Positions 53,381 through 58,761 of a DNA stretch of 58,761 bases are shown one piece after another. The notes under the pieces are model-generated. The model was not told where the DNA came from and searched no databases. It saw nothing but the letters and a program-made list of their open reading frames with translations. A program made the translations under genes and the position numbers. How positions within the stretch are numbered: position 1 is the first letter of the stretch; each line of letters begins with the position of its first letter. The stretch comes from Bacteroidales bacterium (GTDB lineage Bacteria > Bacteroidota > Bacteroidia > Bacteroidales > VadinHA17), in NCBI GenBank assembly GCA_009877105.1, contig WXFD01000007.1:1-58761 (forward strand), given 5' to 3'.

Positions 53381-53413
53381 TTCTAATTAACTTCTAATCA
53401 AATTTTAATGAGT
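53381..53413. promoter_or_regulatory. Three tandem 11-bp repeats, response-regulator binding site
   Basis: TTCTAATTAAC (53381-53391), TTCTAATCAAA (53392-53402) and TTTTAATGAGT (53403-53413) follow each other head-to-tail with an 11-bp period, the arrangement bound by OmpR/PhoB proteins. They lie between the regulator gene and the divergent gene at 53479, about 19 bp upstream of a TAnnTTT-like box (53432-53439), where an activator would replace a missing -33 element. Confidence 0.65.
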
Positions 53414-53431
53414 TATAAGAAGTCCGATTTA

Positions 53432-53439
53432 TAGTTTTA
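53432..53439 (+). promoter_or_regulatory. Candidate -7 box of the coiled-coil gene
   Basis: TAGTTTTA differs from TAnnTTTG at the last base. There is no TTTG in the -33 zone; the 11-mer repeats end there instead, suggesting an activator-dependent promoter. Confidence 0.4.
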
Positions 53440-53478
53440 TAGCGGGAAACTCTGATCATGAGGTAAAAAATACTCAAA

Positions 53479-54339
53479 ATGGAAAATTCAAATCAGAAAA
53501 CAATCACCTACGTTGGAGCAGTGGTAATAGTTCTTTTATTGCTTGGACTGATTCTTACCATGGTATTTAACTCCAGGAACAGGAACAGCCTGAAAGCTGA
53601 AAAGCTTACTACGGAGAGGCTTTTAACCGAGAAATCGGCTATTCAGAATGACCTTGACAAGGTCAGGGAGGAGATTTCCAACCTGAAGCTCAGAAGCGAT
53701 GAAAATGCAAGGCTGCTCAGTGACACCGAGGCGAAGCTTGCTGACACTGAAAAGCGGATGAGGTACCTTTCGTCTCAGAATGCAAAGAAAAGCAAAGCCG
53801 CCGAAGAGGAATTTCAGATACAAAAAGCTGCCCTGGAAAAAGAATATGCCGATCTTAAATTAAGCTACGACAATCAGATGTCTGAAAACGGCAATCTCCA
53901 GAAAAAACTGGCTGAAATGGAAGCCCAGACAAATGATCTTCTCGAGAAGCTTAAGGCTATGAGCACATTTGACAGCGATAATTTCCAGGTAATGGGGACC
54001 CGGGGGAAAAACGACAGACAGGTGGTATTTGCAAGGCGAGTTAAAAAACTGAGTGTGAATTTTGAGGTCCCGCAAAGCCTTACTGATGCCATCAGTTTCA
54101 GGATCGTTACACCAACGGGGACAACGATCACTCCGGAGGATAAATCACTTTCGTGGATATTCCCGCCCAACGCCCGGCATCTTACCGCAAGCCTTTCGCC
54201 TGTGACATCTGAATTCGAAGAATCACGAAAGGTTACCCTGACTTATGCCCCGAAGGAAAAGCTTGTTCCTGGTGAATACAAGATCCAGATATTCTCAAAC
54301 GGTCAGAATATTGGGAACTGCCGGATCAGGCTCAGGTAA
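53479..54339 (+). CDS. Coiled-coil membrane protein, probable target of the two-component system
   Basis: A 286-residue protein: one membrane segment near the N terminus (about 11-31), a coiled coil of about 125 residues (35-160, rich in Leu/Glu/Lys), then a beta-rich C-terminal domain (about 165-286, VVFARRVKKLSVNFEVPQSLTDAI ... GEYKIQIFSNGQNIGNCRIRL). It belongs to no family I recognise. Its promoter contains the repeat array described above and the regulator gene is divergent, so it is likely the main output of the two-component system, perhaps an envelope or cell-wall stress protein. Confidence 0.75.
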   Translation: MENSNQKTITYVGAVVIVLLLLGLILTMVFNSRNRNSLKAEKLTTERLLTEKSAIQNDLDKVREEISNLKLRSDENARLLSDTEAKLADTEKRMRYLSSQNAKKSKAAEEEFQIQKAALEKEYADLKLSYDNQMSENGNLQKKLAEMEAQTNDLLEKLKAMSTFDSDNFQVMGTRGKNDRQVVFARRVKKLSVNFEVPQSLTDAISFRIVTPTGTTITPEDKSLSWIFPPNARHLTASLSPVTSEFEESRKVTLTYAPKEKLVPGEYKIQIFSNGQNIGNCRIRLR

Positions 54340-54373
54340 GTTCTTTTTTTTTACTTCTCGATACTTTGTTTCA

Positions 54374-54408
54374 GCAAAGCCCGCCTGTTATCGCGGGCTT
54401 TGCTTTTT
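54374..54408 (+). terminator. Strong terminator after the coiled-coil gene
   Basis: Perfect 11-bp stem GCAAAGCCCGC (54374-54384) / GCGGGCTTTGC (54393-54403), 8-nt loop, then TTTTT (54404-54408). A classic intrinsic terminator. Confidence 0.92.
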
Positions 54409-54513
54409 AATCGTCAGGCCCGGAACCTGCGTTGCCGGCTGCAGATCCGGACCTGTATCCGGGGGATTCCTGTCTGACCGGTTGCAATAATTCAGATCCG
54501 GCCAAAGAAAAAA

Positions 54514-56007
54514 CTAACTCCACAGATGGTCGGCTGAGCGTCGCTGATCCCACTCCGGAGTAGGAAGGAAATATCCGGGCTCATCCTGTCTCAGGTGTTT
54601 TTTGACCACATCTTCATTAAGTTCTATGCCCAGCCCCGGGGAATCAATTGGAACGGGCGCGTATCCTTTTTCAATTATTGGTCTTTTCCCCGTCATTTTA
54701 ACCAGGCTTTCCCACCATTCCACATCAACAGAGTGGTGTTCGAGAGCCAGGAAGTTTTGGGTTGCCGCAGCACAGTGGACGTTTGCCATGAATGACACCG
54801 GGGTGCCTGCCTGGTGCATGGCCATTGCTATCCCATGTTCCTCGGCATAATCCCCGATCTTTTTGGTTTCAAGAATGCCCCCCGAGGATGCAAGGTCAGG
54901 ATGAATAATATCCACTGCCCGCATGTCTATCAGCTGCCTGAATCCATCGAGAAGGTATATATCCTCTCCTGTCATCAACGGTGTTTCCAGGGCATCTGAC
55001 AGTTTTTTCCATTGTTCAGGATAGAACCACGCAATAACATCCTCCATGCTGGCAAGCCTGTATTTTTCCAGAACTCTTCCCAGCCGGATGCCATTATTAT
55101 AGTCAAAGTGACCAAAGTGATCAGTGAAAATAGGTGTTTCCCATCCAATGAGATCACGGGCTGCTGCCACGATCTTAGCCATTTCTTCAAGGCCTTTGTC
55201 AGTGATCTGTATCTGGGTGAAAGGATGGAGGGTTCGTCCGTATGTCATGAAGAAATCATTCTTCTCCCTCATCAATCTGTCGTTCTCAGCCCAATATGAC
55301 TGGTTTACCAGTGTACCGGGAATTTTCATGATACTTCTTACGCTCAGATCCATTTTGAGCCACGAATATCCCTGGTCGAAAATGCGGTATCTGATCCTTT
55401 CCCGCTGCTTATCAGCATTATCACCTTCGGGAGTGTCAGCATACAGTCTTATCCTGTCACGGTATCTTCCTCCAAGCAATTGCCAGACAGGAACCCCGTA
55501 GGCTTTTCCGCAAAGATCCCACATGGCCATTTCCACTGCACTTACTCCACCACCCTGACGCCCGTGGTATCCAAACTGCTTAATTATCTTGAATACTTTT
55601 TCAACATTACAGGGATTCTCGCCTAATATCCTGCTTTTCAGCATAAGTGCATAGCGTGAGTCAGCAGCATCCCTGACTTCTCCAAGCCCGTAAATGCCCT
55701 GGTTGGTATCAATTCTGACAATGGCCGTCCCTCCCATTACAGCGGTTTTAGCCGTTCTCATGTCAGTAATCTTGAGATCGGAAGGCGAAGAAGCCCTCTG
55801 AACTTTTGAGGTAGTCTGGGCAATGGTGTCTTCAATGGATAAATGCATCAATCCGCCCAGGGCAATACCTCCGAAGGCCGTCTTTTTAAGAAAATTCCTG
55901 CGGCTGGATGTTGTGCGCGGATTGGAAATTTCAGCATTAATGGCCTGGGCTTCTGCTTCCTCCCTGAGTCTTTCCTTTTCGCTGATCTGCTTTAAAATAC
56001 TTTTCAT
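54514..56007 (-). CDS. Mandelate racemase/muconate-lactonizing-type enzyme, Tat-exported
   Basis: A 497-residue enolase-superfamily enzyme with a twin-arginine signal (SRRNFLKK, Arg36-Arg37) followed by a hydrophobic stretch, so it is folded before export. The barrel shows likely metal ligands in TDHFGHF, ASMEDV and GEDIY, a Lys in SWLKMDLS, and a His in MAMHQAG, typical of acid-sugar dehydratases. The ATG at 56007 is used; the longer frame starts at TTG. It is probably a sugar-acid dehydratase or epimerase in the periplasm. No sugar operon is adjacent, so the substrate is unknown. Confidence 0.85.
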   Translation of the reverse strand: MKSILKQISEKERLREEAEAQAINAEISNPRTTSSRRNFLKKTAFGGIALGGLMHLSIEDTIAQTTSKVQRASSPSDLKITDMRTAKTAVMGGTAIVRIDTNQGIYGLGEVRDAADSRYALMLKSRILGENPCNVEKVFKIIKQFGYHGRQGGGVSAVEMAMWDLCGKAYGVPVWQLLGGRYRDRIRLYADTPEGDNADKQRERIRYRIFDQGYSWLKMDLSVRSIMKIPGTLVNQSYWAENDRLMREKNDFFMTYGRTLHPFTQIQITDKGLEEMAKIVAAARDLIGWETPIFTDHFGHFDYNNGIRLGRVLEKYRLASMEDVIAWFYPEQWKKLSDALETPLMTGEDIYLLDGFRQLIDMRAVDIIHPDLASSGGILETKKIGDYAEEHGIAMAMHQAGTPVSFMANVHCAAATQNFLALEHHSVDVEWWESLVKMTGKRPIIEKGYAPVPIDSPGLGIELNEDVVKKHLRQDEPGYFLPTPEWDQRRSADHLWS

Positions 56008-56209
56008 GAGCAAGGTTTTTTAAGGGTTAAAAAATCAAATTTTCTCTAATATACAGGAAATTCAGTGTTTTCAGAGTCGCTCCATGAATTTCTTTTATCA
56101 TGCAAAGTCAGCAGTTAATTAATTAAATACCTCCGGTTTAAGCCTCGAGTCAGCACTTGTTTCCATATCTGAACGGGAAAACCCGATTAAAAATTTATCC
56201 CTGGAAAAT

Positions 56210-56240
56210 TTTGATTATAAGCATATGTTCATTACCTTTG
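56210..56240 (+). promoter_or_regulatory. Bacteroidetes-type promoter of the DUF134/NifX operon
   Basis: TTTG at 56210-56213 and TACCTTTG at 56233-56240, with 19 bp between them: an exact match to the TTTG-N19-TAnnTTTG consensus. Transcription would start near 56246, about 18 bp before the ATG at 56264. Confidence 0.75.
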
Positions 56241-56249
56241 TTGTGAACA
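56226..56249. promoter_or_regulatory. Candidate autoregulatory operator of DUF134
   Basis: TGTTCA (56226-56231) and TGAACA (56244-56249) form an inverted repeat with a 12-bp spacer that contains the -7 box. A protein bound here would block the promoter; DUF134 itself is the obvious candidate. Confidence 0.5.
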
Positions 56250-56263
56250 AATGCTCATATTAA

Positions 56264-56707
56264 ATGTCGCCACGGCCGCACAGACTCAGAAAGATCAGTA
56301 ATCCCCCGGTAATCTCGGGTTTTAAGCCTTACCGCAATAAGACGATTGATGAGAATGCGGAAGCAATATTTCTTCAGTACGAGGAATATGAGACTCTCCG
56401 GCTTTGTGACCATGAAATGCTAAATCATAAGCAGGCTTCTGAACGGATGGCTGTATCAAGACCCACACTTACCCGTATTTATTCGAGTGCGCGGCAAAAA
56501 ATTGCCGAGGCTTTTGTTATGGGGAAACAGATAATAATCGAAGGGGGTAAGATATATTTCGACAGTGAATGGTACACATGCAGGAGATGTGGCTGTTATT
56601 TCAACAATCCGGAAAAAGATTCCTGGACAAACAACTGCCCCATGTGCAGGGGGAATGATATTTCATCTGCTGGAGATATCAGCAATCTTGATGGCATAAC
56701 AATTTAA
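56264..56707 (+). CDS. DUF134 (UPF0251) DNA-binding protein, copy 2
   Basis: A 147-residue paralogue of the protein at 31.6 kb: MSPRPHRLRKISNPP, the sigma-4-like HTH (YETLRLCDHEMLNHKQASERMAVSRPTLTRIY) and a C-terminal zinc ribbon (CRRCGC ... CPMCRG). Here it heads an operon with two NifX-like proteins and a radical SAM enzyme, the classic DUF134 context. It probably regulates this operon through the inverted repeat in its promoter. Confidence 0.92.
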   Translation: MSPRPHRLRKISNPPVISGFKPYRNKTIDENAEAIFLQYEEYETLRLCDHEMLNHKQASERMAVSRPTLTRIYSSARQKIAEAFVMGKQIIIEGGKIYFDSEWYTCRRCGCYFNNPEKDSWTNNCPMCRGNDISSAGDISNLDGITI

Positions 56708-56718
56708 AAACCGAATAT

Positions 56719-57036
56719 ATGAAAGTAGCGATAACAAGTACAGGGAACACTACTGACAGTAAACTTGATCAGCGTTTTGGGCGATGCTCATATTTCGTGA
56801 TATATGACCAGGAAACGGGCGGGATTGAATTTATTCCGAATCCGGGCAAGGAAGCATCGGATGGAGCCGGTCCGGCTGCTGTTCAGCTTGTTGCATCACG
56901 CAACGTTCAGAAAATAGTGTCGGGGGAGTTTGGAATCAAGATCAAATCATTGCTCGACAGCCTGAAGATCCAGATGATAATCATCAGGGATCCTGACAGA
57001 AAAATAGAAGAGATAATAAATATGTTAAACCAGTAA
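56719..57036 (+). CDS. NifX/NifB-family cofactor-binding protein 1
   Basis: A 105-residue single-domain protein of the dinitrogenase iron-molybdenum cofactor-binding family (MKVAITSTGNTTDSKLDQRFGRCSYFVIYD, DGAGPAAVQLVASRNVQKIVSGEFG). It lacks the radical SAM part of NifB and so is a small metal-cluster carrier. It lies 11 bp after DUF134. Confidence 0.9.
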   Translation: MKVAITSTGNTTDSKLDQRFGRCSYFVIYDQETGGIEFIPNPGKEASDGAGPAAVQLVASRNVQKIVSGEFGIKIKSLLDSLKIQMIIIRDPDRKIEEIINMLNQ

Positions 57037-57048
57037 AACATTGAAATT

Positions 57049-57396
57049 ATGACAGGTACGAAAAAACGTATCGCAATCCCGCTTGAGAGCGGAATTCTGT
57101 GTACACATTTTGGTCATTGTCAGCAGTTTGCCATTATAGAGACTGAGAATGGCAGTATAAAGGGAGAGTCGTTGGTAACTCCTCCGCCTCATGAACCCGG
57201 TTTACTTCCGGCCTGGCTCAACGAAAAAGGGGTAACTGATGTAATTGCCGGGGGAATGGGTCAGAGGGCAATTAGTCTGTTCAAGCAGAATAAAATCAAT
57301 GTGTTTGTTGGTGCGCCGATAAAGGAGCCTAAGGATCTGGCCGCTGACCTCCTGAACGGTACCCTTGCAGCCGGTGCTAATTATTGCGATCATTGA
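57049..57396 (+). CDS. NifX/NifB-family cofactor-binding protein 2
   Basis: A 115-residue paralogue with the family core (RIAIPLESGILCTHFGHCQQFAIIE, VTDVIAGGMGQRAISLF) and extra His/Cys residues (CTHFGHC, PPPHEPG, CDH at the end) that could bind metal. It follows the first NifX-like gene by 12 bp; the two probably form a pair handling a metal or metal cluster. Confidence 0.9.
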   Translation: MTGTKKRIAIPLESGILCTHFGHCQQFAIIETENGSIKGESLVTPPPHEPGLLPAWLNEKGVTDVIAGGMGQRAISLFKQNKINVFVGAPIKEPKDLAADLLNGTLAAGANYCDH

Positions 57397-57523
57397 TCAG
57401 GCAGTTCCAGGGTTCAGGGTATATTCCGTTCAATGGACGGATGATCCCTGACCTAATTTCAGGACAAACCTGGTTTATTGCTTTATCGTAACTGAAGGTA
57501 AATGTATCAATAAAACGGATCTT

Positions 57524-58459
57524 ATGATAAGCTTCGGTCCGGTACCATCACGAAGGTTGGGAAAAAGCCTGGGAATAAACAACATCGTTTATCCCAAAAC
57601 CTGTTCCTATGGCTGTATTTATTGTCAGGCAGGGAATACGCTGAAAAAGACCTGCATAAGAGAGAGCTTTTACGAGCCGGAAAACATATATGACAGTGTC
57701 TGTAAGCATCTGGATACCCTCCGGGATAATGATTATCCTGATTTTCTGACGTTTGTGTCAAATGGTGAACCCACTCTGGATGTGAATCTCGGAAGGTCAA
57801 TTAACCTGTTGAAAAAGACCGGAATTCCTGTCGCGGTATTAACAAATTCCTCATTGCTGCATATTGAGCCGGTGAGGGAGGATCTTTACCTGGCAAACTG
57901 GGTTTCGATAAAAATGGATGCAGGAGATATAATAACATGGTATATGATTAACCGGCCTGCCAGGGGTCTTGATTTTGAGACAATTCTGACAGGCATAAAA
58001 TTGTTCAGAAACGGGTTTAAAGGAATTTTGTGTACCGAATCAATGATTGTCAGGGGAATTAATGATTTTACGGAGAATTTTTATGCGCTGGCTGAAATTG
58101 TAAAGTATGTTGATCCGTCGACTGCTTACCTGTCAGTTCCTACCAGGCCGCCGGCTGAAAGATACGTTAAACCACCCGAGCCCGAAAAACTAAATGAAGC
58201 ATGGCATATTTTCGACAATCTCAATATAAACACAGAATTGCTGACGGGATATGAAGGTGCGGATACGGGTTTCACCGGGAACGTATATGAGGATATTCTA
58301 AATATAACAGCAGTTCATCCCCTGCGGGAAGAAGCAATGCTGAAGCTACTTGAAAATGACAATGCTGATTTAAATGTTGTCAGGGCACTTATTAATCAGC
58401 ATTTGATAAAGCCGGTGCTATATGAGGGAAAGAAATATTTCATTCGCGACTATCATTGA
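57524..58459 (+). CDS. Radical SAM enzyme
   Basis: A 311-residue radical SAM protein with the cluster motif CSYGCIYC (Cys27, Cys31, Cys34) and FVSNGEPTLD after it. It starts with MISFGPVPSRRLGKSLGINN, a pattern of this subgroup. The C-terminal 55 residues look like a winged helix (REEAMLKLLENDNADLNVVRALINQHLIKPVLYEGKKYF). It lies 127 bp downstream of the second NifX-like gene and is probably co-transcribed. The reaction is unknown. Confidence 0.9.
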   Translation: MISFGPVPSRRLGKSLGINNIVYPKTCSYGCIYCQAGNTLKKTCIRESFYEPENIYDSVCKHLDTLRDNDYPDFLTFVSNGEPTLDVNLGRSINLLKKTGIPVAVLTNSSLLHIEPVREDLYLANWVSIKMDAGDIITWYMINRPARGLDFETILTGIKLFRNGFKGILCTESMIVRGINDFTENFYALAEIVKYVDPSTAYLSVPTRPPAERYVKPPEPEKLNEAWHIFDNLNINTELLTGYEGADTGFTGNVYEDILNITAVHPLREEAMLKLLENDNADLNVVRALINQHLIKPVLYEGKKYFIRDYH

Positions 58460-58530
58460 GGTCGGTACAGAACGCAGCTCAACGGGATAGCAATTATTAC
58501 AGATATTACAGTTAGTATAATCAGATTAAA

Positions 58531-58610
58531 GATTAAACCCAGCTGAATGACCAAAGCTGAAAGCATGAATGAACATAACCGGGTTCAATCATGTGAGGTT
58601 CCCTGTCCGT
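58531..58610 (+). repeat. Dispersed repeat copy C1
   Basis: GATTAAACCCAGCTGAATGACC at the start and CAATCATGTGAGGTTCCCTG at the end (ATGTGAGGT at 58592-58600). It aligns with copy C2 but is more diverged in the middle. Confidence 0.6.
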
Positions 58611-58653
58611 GCGGGCAGGCAGGTATCTGACGTTTAAAAATAAATAATATAAA

Positions 58654-58761
58654 GATGAAACCCACATGATTGACCACAATCACAAACACGATAAGAATAT
58701 AATTTTCAACCGAGCTTGCGAGCTCGACAAAGTCAATCATGTGCGGTTCCCTGCCCGACGG
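58654..58761 (+). repeat. Dispersed repeat copy C2 with internal hairpin
   Basis: Starts GATGAAACCCACATGATTG (ACCCACAT at 58660-58667) and continues with AATCACAAACACGATAAGAA, shared with the reverse complement of copy A. It has an extra hairpin CGAGCT/AGCTCG with a TGCG loop (58711-58726), then CAATCATGTGCGGTTCCCTG. The copy may extend past the window end. Confidence 0.65.

Larger units (their letters stand above)
58460..58761. other. Repeat-rich end of the window
   Basis: No gene. Two diverged tandem copies of the dispersed element fill most of the last 230 bp (described separately). The window stops at or just after the second one. Confidence 0.6.

Noticed and set aside
58531..58761. Interpreting the terminal tandem repeats as a CRISPR array
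   Set aside because: Only two diverged copies of about 80-110 bp with an unequal spacer, and related single copies elsewhere; no cas genes.
1..58761. tRNA or rRNA genes
   Set aside because: None was recognised by eye; a tRNA or rRNA scan would settle it.

Overview
The window looks like a chromosomal segment of a Bacteroidetes bacterium (Bacteroidales/Marinilabiliales-like). The evidence is a SusC/SusD pair preceded by an ECF sigma factor and a FecR anti-sigma, many lipoproteins with a Cys lipobox, beta-barrel proteins ending in Phe, TAnnTTTG-type promoter boxes and a DUF5916 protein. I saw no rRNA, tRNA, phage, transposase or CRISPR array.

Layout. 0.4-4.4 kb (+): GH20 hexosaminidase lipoprotein, a YD-repeat-like lipoprotein and a lipoprotein with two rhodanese domains. 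4.5-6.8 kb (-): a sulfur-type operon of two YeeE/YedE half-transporters and two membrane-anchored degenerate rhodaneses, facing the first group across a strong shared terminator. 7.3-9.8 kb (+): DUF364 protein overlapping a large membrane protein fused to a THEP1-like NTPase; a DUF1846 protein converges on it. 11.9-25.6 kb (+): a polysaccharide utilisation locus with sigma, FecR, SusC, SusD, two GH18 enzymes, a CoA-transferase, an enoyl-CoA hydratase, a GH88 unsaturated glucuronyl hydrolase and an MFS transporter. 25.8-29 kb: Schlafen/AlbA_2 protein, DUF2934 protein, TIP30-like oxidoreductase and OmpA-like lipoprotein. 29.3-38.3 kb (-): ECF sigma, zinc-finger anti-sigma, CpxP-like sensor and a GPGQG-repeat secreted protein, then a DUF134 regulator with a Cys-rich membrane protein, a CzcCBA-type metal efflux pump and a His-rich membrane protein. 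38.8-41.3 kb (+): DUF5916 outer-membrane protein. 41.3-48.6 kb (-): TetR plus a complete TolC/HlyD/two ATPase/two ABC-2 permease exporter. 49-54.3 kb: TPR protein, alpha/beta hydrolase, a two-component system and a divergent coiled-coil membrane protein. 54.5-58.5 kb: a Tat-exported enolase-superfamily enzyme, then a DUF134/NifX/NifX/radical-SAM operon.

How it fits together. The sigma/FecR/SusCD block suggests substrate-induced uptake of amino-sugar glycans, with GH18 and GH20 acting on beta-linked GlcNAc and GH88 plus the MFS transporter handling unsaturated uronides. The metal-related genes form a second theme: anti-sigma, CpxP-like sensor, RND pump and His-rich protein.

Signals beyond the gene list. 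(i) A dispersed repeat has 8-bp ends ACCCACAT/ATGTGGGT and several copies; one copy supplies the last codons of an ECF sigma gene. (ii) Three tandem 11-mers lie between the response regulator and the divergent coiled-coil gene. (iii) The membrane/THEP1 fusion next to DUF364 may be an uncharacterised single-chain transporter. All functional statements come from reading motifs by eye; no database search was run.
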